Positions 55,901 to 64,000 of a stretch of DNA of 64,000 nt are shown in pieces. Both the position numbers and the translations under genes were made by a program. Every line of letters begins with the position of its first letter. Positions within the stretch are counted from its first letter, which is position 1. Location of the stretch: positions 6,262,001-6,326,000 of the forward strand of contig NZ_CP087203.1 of the NCBI RefSeq assembly GCF_026016325.1, read 5' to 3'. Origin of the DNA: Pseudomonas sp. B21-056 (GTDB lineage Bacteria; Pseudomonadota; Gammaproteobacteria; Pseudomonadales; Pseudomonadaceae). A model generated the notes under the pieces. That model did no database searches. It saw only the letters and a list, made by a program, of their open reading frames with translations, and was not told the DNA's origin.

Positions 55901-57288
55901 TGCACCGCGAAGTACTGCGCACCCAGGGCCAGATCAGCACCCGCAGCGAATACGACCGCAGCGGTCGCCTGCGCAGTCGCCAGCGTCGGCTCAACAGCCA
56001 GCCCGCGTTGATGCCGGCCGTCGGGCAGATGCATTTTGAGTTCGACCCGGGTGATCAACTGATAGGGCGTCTCGAACGTCTGCCGCAAGGCCAGCAACAC
56101 CAGTTGCTGCACTACGATGCGACAGGCCGCATCGTTGCGAGCCAGGGCAATCGCCAAGGGCAGAATGAAACGTTTGCCTTCGATGCCGCGGCCAACCTCC
56201 TCGACGGCCCCGCAGGCTCCGCCGGACGGGTTGTGCATAACCAACTGCTGACGTATCAGGACAAACGTTACCGCTACGACGGCTTCGGCCGAATGATTGA
56301 AAAACGCAGCAGGCGCCATGGGCTGCAGCGTTTCAGCTACGACACCGACCATCGTCTGGTTGAAGTGCGGACACAGCGAGGTACCGGGGAAAACGTGGTC
56401 CGGATGCGCTATGACCCGCTAGGTCGGCGAATTGATAAAGCCGAACACGACAGCTTGGGGCGTCTCGTCACCCGCACCCGTTTTGATTGGGATGGCCTGC
56501 AACTGCTCAAGGAACATAAGAATAATCAGACCAGCCTGTATCTCTATGCCGACAACGGTCATGAGCCCTTGGCCAGGGTCGACGGCAGCGATGAAAACCA
56601 GAAAATCCGTTATTACCACAACGACCCCAATGGGCTGCCGCAGGCACTGACCGAAAGCGACGGCCATCCGGTCTGGCAGGCCCATTACCAGGTGTGGGGC
56701 AACACCCTCGATGAGGTGCGGGAGCCGTACTACATCGAAGAGCAGAACCTGCGGTTCCAGGGGCAGTACCTGGATCGGGAGACGGGGCTGCATTTCAATA
56801 CGTTCAGGTTCTATGATCCTGATGTGGGGCGCTTCATAACGCCGGACCCGATTGGATTGTCGGGAGGAATCAATTTTTATCAATACAGCCCCAACCCGTT
56901 CAACTGGATAGATCCACTGGGCTTGAGATGTTCTCACTTCGCTAAAAATCCCAAGCAAGCTCATGCTGCAATCAAAAGCAAGTGGGGACACACCATGTCG
57001 AAGCAGGAAATGAAAGAACTTCAGAGCACTATCAATAGAATAAAACTAAGACAACCCCATTACTCCAATGATGGAACACCGTTTAGTAACAGTCACACCA
57101 TTGGCAATCCCAGCAGTCAACGATTGAATACCGGAAGCGGCCCCTATCAGGAATGGACGGTCAAGACGCCTGGTGTTGGAAATAACGGTGCACGACGCAT
57201 TGTCGTCGACAAGAAAACGGGCCAAGCTTATTACACGCACGACCACTACGACTCTTTCATAGAGTTAAACTTGGGGGGATGGAAATAA
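52933..57288 (+). CDS. Rhs-PAAR toxin 2 with barnase-like RNase tip
   Basis: A 1451-aa polymorphic toxin with the same N-terminal, PAAR and Rhs-repeat plan as Rhs 1; the first 300 residues and large repeat sections are almost identical. The cocoon ends GRFITPDPIGLSGGINFYQY and NPFNWIDPLGL. The tip (about 1332-1451) is a microbial RNase (barnase/N1) domain: E1407 in YQEWTV, R1421-R1422 in GARRIVVDK and H1438 in YYTHDHYDSF fit the barnase E73, R83/R87 and H102 roles. The following gene is a barstar-like inhibitor, which agrees strongly. Confidence 0.93.
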   Translation: MSDPLWAARLGDALEHTSMMADILGGVLEVAANIAITALATAAVVAATGITVATGGLGCFLLGAVVGAVVGIAMSKTGADKGLSNICEGIGNALFPPTVQANILTGSTDTLTNNIPAARAAGAIESHVAPAGTELEAPEPSYLDMAESFFPQMWRPTVATPAPGAVPKPLDLIICMKHPPMPPQFLAEGSDKVTINGQPAVRSTDRSTCEGKVVSSGLISPDVTIGGGSVVVREIRSGKTPGVGLAVTALLMLKGSKGKFFSKLPCMLAGAAASMAVSSAMNAAANATMGSSNPVHAATGAKVLGGDEDMDFVLPGILPIDWQRFYNSRDERGDGLFGLGWSVAYEVCVEIRPHPEGGETLVYTDEQGRPIDMGPIPLGGAVFSAGEGLAVRRHPNGQLLIESADGLYRLFEPTPGHTSLLRLDQLGDRNDNRIHLDYDAVGRLAGLRDSFDLMRVELIHEQERVIRIERLYPDQQREVLVSYGYDAAGNLAEVLDASGQVQRRFAYDAGRRMVEHQLSTGLRCFYDWALIEGQEWRVVRHWTDEGDTYQFDYDLKIGVTRITDSLQRINTRHWNTQHQITQCTDNLGHTWTFEWNDERQMLGATDPQGGQYAYSYDEAGNLIGETDPLGRSDSTLWLEHWALPQIETDTAGHTWRYRYDQRGNCTAETNPLGHVTRYRYDNHGQVVEIIDATGKSKQLRWNPFGQLVEHIDCSGYPTRFTYDQRGYLQAITDALGERTQFSYDAQGRLLGSQLPDGRTEQYQRDASGQLTGYINPAGHTTLYQHNRRGQVRQRTDAHGRQVQFAYDSYGRLQALTNENDESYRFAWDAGDRLAEQRNLDGSARRYTYDALDHVRQVETIAAPRQDRQPSENTIVHTLERDAIGRLTTRTTADGQSHYRYSPLNQLVEAVTVDNDGTEQRLAFAYDALGYLIEEQSSAGSLKHHYDELGNLIQSQLPDGRWLNRLYYGSGHLHQINLDGQVISDFERDRLHREVLRTQGQISTRSEYDRSGRLRSRQRRLNSQPALMPAVGQMHFEFDPGDQLIGRLERLPQGQQHQLLHYDATGRIVASQGNRQGQNETFAFDAAANLLDGPAGSAGRVVHNQLLTYQDKRYRYDGFGRMIEKRSRRHGLQRFSYDTDHRLVEVRTQRGTGENVVRMRYDPLGRRIDKAEHDSLGRLVTRTRFDWDGLQLLKEHKNNQTSLYLYADNGHEPLARVDGSDENQKIRYYHNDPNGLPQALTESDGHPVWQAHYQVWGNTLDEVREPYYIEEQNLRFQGQYLDRETGLHFNTFRFYDPDVGRFITPDPIGLSGGINFYQYSPNPFNWIDPLGLRCSHFAKNPKQAHAAIKSKWGHTMSKQEMKELQSTINRIKLRQPHYSNDGTPFSNSHTIGNPSSQRLNTGSGPYQEWTVKTPGVGNNGARRIVVDKKTGQAYYTHDHYDSFIELNLGGWK

Positions 57289-57620
57289 TGAAGATAAAAA
57301 CAACGATCGAGCTGAACTTCTCCGAGATAAAGGACGTTGAGCATCTCTACGAGACCCTTGCCGAAAAATTTGGTTTTCCTGAAGGTTATGGCAAGAATGT
57401 CGATGCCATGATTGACTGCCTGTTTGGCTTGAGATACCCGAAAGAAGGAATGACCAAAATAAGCATAGACCTTACCGAAGCAATCATTATCCAGGCAAAA
57501 AATATAACTTCCACACAACAGAATCTACGAGACACTCTTATCTTCATTGTTGAGTTTGTGAATTTCAAATGCAAATTCAAAGAAACACCACCTTCCATCC
57601 TTTTGCTTCTTGAGCGCTAG
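57288..57620 (+). CDS. Barstar-like RNase inhibitor, immunity to Rhs toxin 2
   Basis: A 110-aa protein (MKIKTTIELNFSEIKDVEHL...) with the barstar core FGFPEGYGKNVDAMIDCLFG, matching barstar's FPEYYGENLDALWDCLTG region that plugs the barnase active site. Starts at ATG 57288 (TAATG overlap with the Rhs stop), 9 bases after a G-rich ribosome site; ATG 57279 is less well spaced. Markedly AT-rich compared with the T6SS core. Confidence 0.9.
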   Translation: MKIKTTIELNFSEIKDVEHLYETLAEKFGFPEGYGKNVDAMIDCLFGLRYPKEGMTKISIDLTEAIIIQAKNITSTQQNLRDTLIFIVEFVNFKCKFKETPPSILLLLER

Positions 57621-57628
57621 TCATTGAC

Positions 57629-58063
57629 ATGGACTTTAGAGATGGGTCGTACAATGAGTTGATGAACGATGGATACCCATGGACATATTCAATCTCCTCT
57701 CATACAAGCTTGAAAACTTCCTGAATATCCGCCCCTACCCTAAAGAACCGGGCACGGTGTTCTACGAGGAAGACGAGCCTTGCCTGCTCTCTGTTGCCGC
57801 CCGAAAAAAAAGCAACGGCGCACCCCTCTTCGCAACCCGCTGGGAATTATTCCTTTTATATCTTGAGGAACCAGCCTCGGGACATTCTCAAGCTGAAAAA
57901 ACATGTCGATGATGAGGCGCTGTTCGGCAAGTTGCTGGAAGCTGTCATCCTGCGTCGGATGGGCGTCAACAAAGCGCTGTTCGAAAAGCTCCCCCTGGGC
58001 GATAGCCTGGCGTTGGTAAAAGACCACAACGCCTCGTTCTACAATATTCTGTACAGCTTCTAG
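57629..58063 (+). pseudogene. Broken small gene, probable orphan immunity remnant
   Basis: Three coding-like pieces lie in alternating frames. A short piece from 57629 (MDFRDGSYNELMNDGYPW) is followed by 57679-57912 in another frame (MDIFNLLSYKLENFLNIRPY..., RWELFLLYLEE). A third piece, in the first frame again, ends at 58063 (QPRDILKLKKHVDDEALFGK, ILRRMGVNKALFEKLPLGDS). A shift near 57860-57890 would join the second and third into one protein of about 125 aa. I do not recognise the family. Its place right after a toxin-immunity pair suggests a decayed immunity gene. Confidence 0.5.
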
Positions 58064-58452
58064 GCCGCTCTGCAGGTCAGCCAGGCACTCCAGAACAGAC
58101 TGCTGAAAAAACGGGTGGCATCGCCGAATCCGGACTCATGCAACAACGCTTTCACCGCCGCCTCGGAATGGGGAGGGTCGGCGCCTTCCAGGATCTTGGC
58201 GAGCTTGACCCTTACTTCATCCGGGCTTGCGCCATGCTGCCGCCAGCGTTGTCCCCAGGCCGCCAGCAACAGCGGTTGGCTGGCATAGGCGTATTGGTTT
58301 CCCGCGACGACCAGCGGCGCCCCCGGTTCAGATAAGAAAAATTCATTAATTTCATGCGCTGCATTCCCATCAGGAATGGCGGCTTCAGCCAGGAGACCTC
58401 GATCTGTAATAGCGAGTAAGCTTGCGCCCGGCCTCCCATCCGAGCTGCACAA
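58060..58452 (-). pseudogene. C-terminal fragment resembling a SAM-dependent methyltransferase
   Basis: The frame encodes up to 130 aa whose last 90 (NQYAYASQPLLLAAWGQRWR to a FFSSLFWSAWLTCRAA end, with a SEAAVKALLHESGFGDATRF turn) resemble the C-terminal part of class I methyltransferases. The N-terminal SAM-binding motif is absent, so this is probably a truncated remnant. Its stop touches the stop of the remnant on the opposite strand. It marks the edge of the effector region. Confidence 0.45.
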
Positions 58453-58454
58453 TC

Positions 58455-58832
58455 ATGAACAACCAGGCAATGTGCCGTGCGCTATTGGCTTTGACACTCC
58501 CGATCATGTGCGCGCCCGTACACGCGGCAACATGGCAAATCTGCCGCATGGAGCTGCGCATCGTCGAGGTACTGAAGCAACCGTATCCGCAGCTACAGGC
58601 CCAGGTCCTGAAGGTCAGTCCGAAATCGCCTACGGTGGAATGCCCGGAGGAAGGAACAAGCGTTACGTTCATACCGGAAACGCCCGACTACCAAGCCACG
58701 CTTCCTCGCAAACAATGGCCCAGGAAGGGACAACCGGTGCGCGTCGACTACCGGTACCTGGATGGTATCTGCAAGGGCGATGGCAATGATTATGCGTGCC
58801 GGATCAGACACTACCCGGTGGTGGGTCGATAG
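58455..58832 (+). CDS. Small exported hypothetical protein
   Basis: A 125-aa protein with a signal peptide (MNNQAMCRALLALTLPIMCA, cleavage near VHA-ATW). The mature part has several Cys residues (WQICRMEL, VECPEEG, GICKGDG, YACRIRHY), which suggests disulfides in the periplasm. I do not recognise a named family. Small exported proteins ending in CRIRHYP-type motifs are common in Pseudomonas. It is a single gene between the effector island and hupB. Confidence 0.65.
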   Translation: MNNQAMCRALLALTLPIMCAPVHAATWQICRMELRIVEVLKQPYPQLQAQVLKVSPKSPTVECPEEGTSVTFIPETPDYQATLPRKQWPRKGQPVRVDYRYLDGICKGDGNDYACRIRHYPVVGR

Positions 58833-58860
58833 ATCCAGCAGCACCGATTCAAACAGACCG

Positions 58861-58958
58861 CTATCGCGAGCAGGCTCGCTCCCACACTGGACCGGGTCGC
58901 CCGCAGATCCCGCGCCCGCCGCAAATCCCCTGTGGGAGCGAGCCTGCTCGCGATAGCG
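58861..58958. repeat. REP/BIME pair
   Basis: CTATCGCGAGCAGGCTCGCT at 58861 and the inverse GAGCGAGCCTGCTCGCGATA ending near 58956. Located between the convergent small exported protein gene and hupB. Confidence 0.85.
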
Positions 58959-59011
58959 CCTCAAAGGCGCTGCATGCTTGAATGATCTGCATCGAACCCA
59001 CTGAAAAAAGC

Positions 59012-59053
59012 CATAAAAAAAGGGCACCCAACTCCCTCGTCATGCCCTTTTTC
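59012..59053 (-). terminator. Rho-independent terminator of hupB
   Basis: On the minus strand AAAAGGGCA and TGCCCTTTT form a 9-bp stem around a 16-base loop, followed by a run of T residues (59021 down to 59015). It lies about 40 bp after the hupB stop. Confidence 0.85.
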
Positions 59054-59092
59054 GTTGCCGCTTATCCCCTCTGCCCGAGGAGCCCGCAGCAA

Positions 59093-59368
59093 TTATGGGT
59101 TAACACTGTCCTTCAGCATCTTGCCTGGCTTGAAAGCAACCGTGTTGCTGGCCTTGATTTTCACCGGCTCACCGGTTTGCGGGTTCTTGCCGGTGCGGGC
59201 GCCGCGGTGGCGTTGCAGGAAGGTGCCGAAGCCAACCAGGGTGACGCTGTCCTTGCGGTGCAGGGCGCCGGTGATTTCTTCGAGGACGGCGTTGAGGACG
59301 CGGTTGGCTTGTTCTTTGGTGAGGTCTGCTTTTTCCGCGATGGCGGCAGCGAGTTCTGGTTTACGCAT
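59093..59368 (-). CDS. hupB: HU-family DNA-binding protein
   Basis: A 91-aa histone-like protein (MRKPELAAAIAEKADLTKEQ...) with the GFGTFLQRHRGARTGKNPQT beta-arm region and a C-terminal KPGKMLKDSVN. HU bends DNA and compacts the nucleoid. It resembles the Pseudomonas HU variants (HupN/HupB); which paralogue is not certain. Followed by a strong terminator. Confidence 0.92.
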   Translation of the reverse strand: MRKPELAAAIAEKADLTKEQANRVLNAVLEEITGALHRKDSVTLVGFGTFLQRHRGARTGKNPQTGEPVKIKASNTVAFKPGKMLKDSVNP

Positions 59369-59560
59369 GAATGAAGCCCCTTTGACGGTTTTTTTGTTGT
59401 TATGTCTGGGCTGCTCTCTTGGGGAACAGCCTCTAAGGCACCGCAGGCTCTACTCTGCGGCAGACGGGAGTGAGGATGGCACGGGGCCGGACACGACGCC
59501 AGTGTCAGGGCGACCTTTGTGGCATCAAAAGCATGGCTTTTGCGACAGAACCCCCAGCAT

Positions 59561-60709
59561 TTACGCCAGCAGGGCCGGAAGTTCCTTGTTCAGGGCCAGT
59601 TTTTCCATCACCGCCGCGCCTGTCAGGGCATAGCCCAGCAAATTGCCTTCGGCGTCGCGGCACAACGCCTTGATGTCGGCACCCTGCCCTTCGACGCTCC
59701 AAGCGCCTTCGCGGCCCCGTGGCGGCGGTGATACCACCAACGGGCAGACCGGCGTCTTCACGGTAATCGGCATGGCGCCATAGGTGACGGCGGTCGGATT
59801 GCCGGCCAGGGTCTGGGCCAGGGCGCGGGCGCAGCTCATCAACGGCATCACGTACAGCAGGTTCAGGCCATCGACCTCGGCACAGTCGCCCAGGGCATAG
59901 ATGTTGGCGTGGGAGGTTTTCAGGTGACGGTCGACCACGACACCCCGATTGACCACCAGGCCGGCGGCGGCCGCCAGGTCGATGCGCGGACGCAGGCCGA
60001 TGGCCGAGACCACCAGGTCGCAGGCGATCACCTGGCCGTCGGACAGATGCGCCTCCAACCCGTCGGCCACTCGCTGCAAACGGTTGAGCACCGGCCCCAG
60101 GTGGAAGCGTGCGCCGAGGCTCTCCAGCCCGGCCTGCACCGCAGCGGCCGCCGCCGGGTGCAGCAGCGTCGGCATGACTTGCTCGCAGGGCGCCACCAGT
60201 TGCACTTCGTAGCCGCCGAGGATCAGGTCGTTGGCGAACTCACAACCGATCAGACCGGCGCCGAGCAACAGCACCCGACGCTTGCCGGCGGCTGCGGCAC
60301 GAAAACGTGCGTAGTCTTCCAGGTCGTTGATGGGGAAAATCAGGTCCGCCGCGTCGCCCTGCACCGGCACACGCACGGTTTCGGCACCCCAGGCCAGGAC
60401 CAGGTCGCGGTAGTTCAGCGCTTCTTCACCGATCCACAAGCGCTTGTGGCCCGGATCGATGCCGCTGATGCGGGTGTGGGTGCGCACTTCGGCCTTCAAT
60501 TGCTCGGCCATGGCGCCCGGCTCGGCCATGCTCAGGCCGTCGGCGTCCTTGTTCTTGCCAAAGCCGGTGGAAAGCATCGGCTTGGAGTAGGAGCGACCGT
60601 CGTCCGCGGTAATCAGCAGCAGCGGGGTTTCGCTATCGAGTTTGCGAAACTCCCGGGCCAGGTTGTAACCGGCCAGGCCGGTACCGACGATGACGACAGG
60701 TGCACTCAT
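59561..60709 (-). CDS. alkT: Rubredoxin-NAD(+) reductase (FAD-dependent)
   Basis: A 382-aa flavoprotein of the pyridine nucleotide-disulfide oxidoreductase class. The FAD site is [17 protein letters not shown] near the N-terminus, the NAD site is [20 protein letters not shown], and the second FAD motif is [15 protein letters not shown]. No redox CxxC pair is present, as expected for rubredoxin reductases. It transfers electrons from NADH to rubredoxin encoded 33 bp upstream. I chose ATG 60709 rather than 60721. Confidence 0.93.
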   Translation of the reverse strand: MSAPVVIVGTGLAGYNLAREFRKLDSETPLLLITADDGRSYSKPMLSTGFGKNKDADGLSMAEPGAMAEQLKAEVRTHTRISGIDPGHKRLWIGEEALNYRDLVLAWGAETVRVPVQGDAADLIFPINDLEDYARFRAAAAGKRRVLLLGAGLIGCEFANDLILGGYEVQLVAPCEQVMPTLLHPAAAAAVQAGLESLGARFHLGPVLNRLQRVADGLEAHLSDGQVIACDLVVSAIGLRPRIDLAAAAGLVVNRGVVVDRHLKTSHANIYALGDCAEVDGLNLLYVMPLMSCARALAQTLAGNPTAVTYGAMPITVKTPVCPLVVSPPPRGREGAWSVEGQGADIKALCRDAEGNLLGYALTGAAVMEKLALNKELPALLA

Positions 60710-60742
60710 GTTGCTCTCCATGTAAAAAACGCTGGGAAACGA

Positions 60743-60910
60743 TCAGTTGATGCTGGTCATTTCGAAATCCATTTTGCCAACACCGCAGTCCGGGCATAGC
60801 CAGTCGTCCGGGACGTCTTCCCAGCGAGTACCGGCGGGGATGCCTTCTTCCGGCAAACCTTTGGCTTCGTCATAGATAAAACCGCAGACGATACATTGCC
60901 ATGTCTTCAT
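60743..60910 (-). CDS. rubA: Rubredoxin
   Basis: A 55-aa rubredoxin, [20 protein letters not shown] followed by a segment ending [19 protein letters not shown]. The iron centre is formed by C6, C9, C39 and C42 (CxxC twice). It carries single electrons for oxygenases or oxygen/superoxide detoxification. Co-transcribed with the reductase gene downstream on the same strand, and divergent from ubiC. Confidence 0.96.
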   Translation of the reverse strand: MKTWQCIVCGFIYDEAKGLPEEGIPAGTRWEDVPDDWLCPDCGVGKMDFEMTSIN

Positions 60911-61107
60911 TCAAATACTTCCTCAGGTGTCAGGCGTTGGCCGGCATAGTCGGGTCGATGGGAGATTGCCCTTGCGGCTCAGGGCGTTTTGTACTGATCG
61001 ATCGTCCCGGATGCAAGCGTGATCGATGCGGCGGCAGGCCAGGGCCGGCAAAATCGCCGACCGACATGGTAAGCTCGCGGCCTCCTTTGCTGCCAATCAA
61101 GACGCCT

Positions 61108-61671
61108 GTGCCGCATACAAATTCGATATTTCCTACACTTCAATGGCGGCCCCAGCACCTGCTGTCACCTCGCCCCGATGCCTGTGTACTCGACTGGCTG
61201 TTCGACGAAGGCTCCCTGACCCGGCGCCTCACGCGCCTGTCGGACGAGCATTTCAATGTGACACCGCTGTTCGAGGGTTGGCAGCCGTTGCGCGACGACG
61301 AGTGTGCCGCACTGGACCTGGCCCCAGGCAGCGAGGGCTGGGTGCGCGAGGTGTATCTGCGCGGCCATGGCGAGCCCTGGGTATTCGCCCGCAGTGTGGC
61401 GGCCCGCAGTGCATTGCAGGGCGACGGGCTGCAAATGGACGATCTGGGCAGCCGCTCCCTGGGGGAGCTGCTGTTTTGCGACCAGGCTTTCCAGCGCCAG
61501 GCAATCGAGGTGTGCCATTACCCCGCGCCGTGGTTGCCAAGCGAGGTGCGCACAGCTGAATTGTGGGGCAGGCGCTCGCGCTTCGATCGCGGGGCGTTGA
61601 GCGTGCTGGTCGCGGAAATCTTCCTGCCGCGCCTGTGGAGCGTCGCTCGCGCCTATTCGGAGACTTGCTGA
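61108..61671 (+). CDS. ubiC: Chorismate lyase (chorismate pyruvate-lyase)
   Basis: A 187-aa UbiC enzyme that converts chorismate to 4-hydroxybenzoate and pyruvate, the first step of ubiquinone ring synthesis. Features: [40 protein letters not shown] and the C-terminal [15 protein letters not shown] 61108 gives [13 protein letters not shown], a typical start; ATG 61066 is an alternative. The stop overlaps ubiA. Confidence 0.9.
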   Translation: MPHTNSIFPTLQWRPQHLLSPRPDACVLDWLFDEGSLTRRLTRLSDEHFNVTPLFEGWQPLRDDECAALDLAPGSEGWVREVYLRGHGEPWVFARSVAARSALQGDGLQMDDLGSRSLGELLFCDQAFQRQAIEVCHYPAPWLPSEVRTAELWGRRSRFDRGALSVLVAEIFLPRLWSVARAYSETC

Positions 61672-62561
61672 TGTACCTGCAACTGCTCAAATCCTTGAAC
61701 CGCCTCAACCCACGAGCCTGGGACTTCGTGCAATTGACCCGCATGGACAAGCCCATCGGCATTTATCTGCTGCTGTGGCCGACCCTGTGGGCACTGTGGA
61801 TTGCCGGTGACGGCTCGCCGTCGCTGGTCAACATCGTGATCTTCGTCCTCGGCGTGACGCTGACCCGCGCCGGTGGTTGCGTGATCAACGATTGGGCCGA
61901 CCGCAAGGTCGACGGCCACGTCAAGCGCACCGCACAGCGCCCGCTGGCCAGCGGCAAGATCAGTTCGAAGGAAGCCCTGGTGTTCTTCGCCGTGCTGATG
62001 ACCGTGAGTTTCCTGCTGGTGCTGTGCACCAACATGCCGACGATCCTGCTGTCCTTTGGCGGGCTGGCACTGGCCCTCACCTACCCGTTCATGAAGCGCT
62101 ACACCTACTACCCGCAAGTGGTGCTGGGCGCGGCGTTCTCCTGGGGCATGCCAATGGCGTTCACCGCCGAAACCGGCCATTTGCCGGCGGCTGCATGGCT
62201 GCTGTACATCGCCAACCTGCTGTGGACGGTGGCCTATGACACCTACTACGCGATGACCGACCGCGACGACGACTTGCGTATCGGCGTGAAGTCCACGGCG
62301 ATCCTGTTTGGCGATGCCGACCGGGTGATCAATCTGACCCTGCAAGGCCTGGCCCTGGGCTGCCTGCTGCTGGCCGGTGCGCAGTTCAAGCTGGGCGGCT
62401 GGTTCCACCTGGGGCTGCTGGTCGCCGCCGGCTGTTTTGCCTGGGAGTTCTGGTACACCCGTGGCCGTGACCGGATGCGCTGCTTCCAGGCGTTCCTGCA
62501 CAACCACTGGGCCGGGTTGGCGATTTTCGTGGGGATCGTGCTGGATTATGCGTTGCGCTGA
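61671..62561 (+). CDS. ubiA: 4-hydroxybenzoate octaprenyltransferase
   Basis: A 296-aa membrane prenyltransferase that attaches the polyprenyl tail to 4-hydroxybenzoate. About 8-9 membrane segments; the two Asp-rich motifs are [11 protein letters not shown] (first) and [12 protein letters not shown] (second), which bind Mg-diphosphate. Starts at ATG 61671 overlapping the ubiC stop, so the two enzymes are translationally coupled. Confidence 0.96.
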   Translation: MYLQLLKSLNRLNPRAWDFVQLTRMDKPIGIYLLLWPTLWALWIAGDGSPSLVNIVIFVLGVTLTRAGGCVINDWADRKVDGHVKRTAQRPLASGKISSKEALVFFAVLMTVSFLLVLCTNMPTILLSFGGLALALTYPFMKRYTYYPQVVLGAAFSWGMPMAFTAETGHLPAAAWLLYIANLLWTVAYDTYYAMTDRDDDLRIGVKSTAILFGDADRVINLTLQGLALGCLLLAGAQFKLGGWFHLGLLVAAGCFAWEFWYTRGRDRMRCFQAFLHNHWAGLAIFVGIVLDYALR

Positions 62562-62585
62562 GGCCACCTGATCGGACTGGACCCT

Positions 62586-62716
62586 TGTGGCGAGGGGATT
62601 TATCCCCGCTGGGTTGCGCAGCAACCCCAAAACAGCGGACTCAGTCCGCCTGACACTCCGAGGTGCCTGGTTTTAGGGCTGCTGCGCAACCCAGCGGGGA
62701 TAAATCCCCTCGCCAC
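62586..62716. repeat. REP/BIME pair
   Basis: GTGGCGAGGGGATTTATCCC at 62586 and an inverse ending CCCTCGCCAC at 62716, with GTTGCGCAGCAACC inner arms. Lies between convergent ubiA and the small exported protein gene; same type as 48686-48816. Confidence 0.85.
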
Positions 62717-62739
62717 AGTAGTCTCCCGTCAGACCTGGG

Positions 62740-63123
62740 TCAGTCAGCCTTGGCGACCTTCCAGGCGCCGTCCATCAGGCCATCACCGGTCTTGTCCCCC
62801 GGCGCCGTGTCCTTGATGAAGGTGTACAGCGGCTTGCCATCGTAAGCCCACTGCATCGAGCCGTCGTCTCGCTTGATCACCGTCCACTCGCCCATGGATT
62901 TAGCGCCTTCTTTAGCCATCAGCGGGGGCCAGTTGGTCGCGCATTTGTCATTGCACATCGACTTGCCGCCCGCATCCTTGGCAAACGTGTACAGCGTCAT
63001 GCCTTTGTGGTCCGTCAGCATGCCGTCCTTTTCCATCGCCGGCTCAGCCGCGAAGGCCAACGCCGGCAACGCCAGGGCAGCCGTTACCGCCAATGCCTTG
63101 AGGGATTGCGTGAAATAAGTCAT
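62740..63123 (-). CDS. Exported COG4315-type repeat-motif protein
   Basis: A 127-aa exported protein with a signal peptide (MTYFTQSLKALAVTAALALP, cleavage at AFA-AEP). Two repeats carry the Yx(F/W)xxD motif: LYTFAKD and LYTFIKD, each preceded by a MTL or GKPL turn, and a Cys pair (SMCNDKCATNWPP). This family is periplasmic or secreted and of unknown function. Single gene, divergent from phoB. Confidence 0.85.
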   Translation of the reverse strand: MTYFTQSLKALAVTAALALPALAFAAEPAMEKDGMLTDHKGMTLYTFAKDAGGKSMCNDKCATNWPPLMAKEGAKSMGEWTVIKRDDGSMQWAYDGKPLYTFIKDTAPGDKTGDGLMDGAWKVAKAD

Positions 63124-63204
63124 GGAAACCTTCTTTGGTGGTTGTCAGGATTCGGACTGAAAAGCGTAGCCCAGAAACCTCCTCACCGCCGGGCGCCGAA
63201 ATAA

Positions 63205-63222
63205 CTGTCACACGACTGCAAT
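63205..63222 (+). promoter_or_regulatory. Pho box upstream of phoB
   Basis: CTGTCAC and CTGCAAT, spaced 11 bp centre to centre, match the PhoB direct-repeat consensus CTGTCAT-N4-CTGTCAT. A possible -10 (TATCTA) lies at 63231. This fits known autoregulation of phoBR under phosphate starvation. Confidence 0.75.
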
Positions 63223-63275
63223 AATTCCGTTATCTAATGCGGCGCAAGACAGTTAAATGACAAGAGGATTACCCC

Positions 63276-63965
63276 ATGGTTGGCAGGAGCATTCTGATCG
63301 TCGACGACGAGGCGCCCATCCGCGAGATGATTGCCGTTGCGTTGGAGATGGCCGGCTATGACTGCATGGAAGCAGAGAACTCCCAACAGGCCCACGCCAT
63401 CATCGTCGACCGCAAGCCCGACCTGATCCTGCTGGACTGGATGCTGCCTGGCACGTCCGGCATCGAGCTGGCGCGACGCCTCAAGCGCGATGAGCTGACC
63501 GGGGACATCCCGATCATCATGCTCACCGCCAAAGGCGAAGAGGACAACAAGATCCAGGGCCTGGAAGTGGGTGCCGACGACTACATCACCAAGCCGTTTT
63601 CCCCACGGGAGCTGGTGGCACGCCTCAAAGCCGTGTTGCGCCGCGCCGGGCCGACAGACGGCGAAGCGCCGATTGAAGTCGGCGGCCTGCTGCTGGACCC
63701 CATCAGCCATCGCGTGACCATTGACGGCAAACCTGCCGAGATGGGCCCGACCGAGTACCGCCTGCTGCAATTCTTCATGACCCATCAGGAGCGCGCCTAC
63801 ACCCGCGGGCAACTGCTGGACCAGGTCTGGGGCGGCAACGTGTATGTCGAGGAACGCACCGTGGACGTGCACATCCGCCGCCTGCGCAAAGCCCTCGGTG
63901 ATGCCTACGAGAATCTGGTACAAACCGTACGTGGCACCGGTTATCGTTTCTCTACCAAGGCCTGA
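63276..63965 (+). CDS. phoB: PhoB, phosphate response regulator
   Basis: A 229-aa OmpR/PhoB-type response regulator. The receiver domain has D9-D10 acidic pocket, phospho-acceptor D in [10 protein letters not shown] (about 53), T in MLTAKGE and K in [11 protein letters not shown]. The C-terminal winged helix includes [20 protein letters not shown] and [15 protein letters not shown]. Activates phosphate-starvation genes after phosphorylation by PhoR, expected just right of the window. Confidence 0.97.
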   Translation: MVGRSILIVDDEAPIREMIAVALEMAGYDCMEAENSQQAHAIIVDRKPDLILLDWMLPGTSGIELARRLKRDELTGDIPIIMLTAKGEEDNKIQGLEVGADDYITKPFSPRELVARLKAVLRRAGPTDGEAPIEVGGLLLDPISHRVTIDGKPAEMGPTEYRLLQFFMTHQERAYTRGQLLDQVWGGNVYVEERTVDVHIRRLRKALGDAYENLVQTVRGTGYRFSTKA

Positions 63966-64000
63966 CCCGAGCCCTTACCGCCCGACAAGCTGACAAGGAC

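Noticed and set aside
54127-56352. 741-aa minus-strand open frame opposite Rhs 2
   Set aside because: Antisense shadow of the repeat-rich Rhs body; similar shadows occur opposite Rhs 1.

Overview
This is a GC-rich chromosomal segment of a Pseudomonas of the fluorescens/corrugata/chlororaphis type. The evidence is the gene content and order (exbD-tonB, oxyR-recG, hupB, rubredoxin and its reductase, ubiC-ubiA, phoB), the many Pseudomonas REP/BIME palindromes (for example GAGCAGGCTCGCTCCCACA), and a type VI secretion locus with the gene order of P. aeruginosa HSI-I (TagQRST, PpkA, PppA, TagF, then the tss core).

Layout: 1-6.9 kb holds the end of exbD, tonB, a complete IS4-family insertion sequence inside a Pseudomonas repeat, oxyR, recG and a YbaK-HDOD protein. 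7-11.3 kb is accessory: a delta-60 repeat protein, small proteins, a DUF6124-like gene behind a leader that looks strongly structured, and a dense repeat patch (a perfect 33-bp-arm palindrome, 70-bp tandem repeats and an interspersed repeat).

11.35-40 kb is the type VI secretion core in two divergent operons split by a 418-bp control region. The minus-strand operon is fha1-tssJ-tssK-tssL-tssM-tagF-pppA-ppkA-tagT-tagS-tagR-tagQ: membrane complex plus the threonine-phosphorylation switch. The plus-strand operon is tssA-tssB-tssC-hcp-tae4-immunity-tssE-tssF-tssG-clpV: sheath, tube, baseplate and recycling ATPase. A Tae4 peptidoglycan amidase and a candidate lipoprotein immunity gene sit inside the structural operon.

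40-58 kb is the payload region: vgrG; an Eag chaperone with an Rhs-PAAR toxin carrying a PD-(D/E)XK-like nuclease tip; its presumed immunity gene; a frameshifted ComJ-like gene; a SUKH gene; a reverse-strand EagT6/Tse6-like module with an unrecognised toxin tip, a 177-aa presumed immunity protein and a 504-aa unknown; then a second Rhs-PAAR toxin with a barnase-like RNase tip and a barstar-like inhibitor. The two Rhs proteins share a nearly identical body but have unrelated tips. Around the tips lie AT-richer immunity genes and broken remnants, as expected where toxin tips are exchanged.

58-64 kb returns to core genome: HU, rubredoxin reductase and rubredoxin (minus), ubiC-ubiA (plus), a small secreted repeat-motif protein (minus), and phoB with an upstream Pho box; phoR is expected just beyond the right edge. 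I saw no rRNA, tRNA or CRISPR array.
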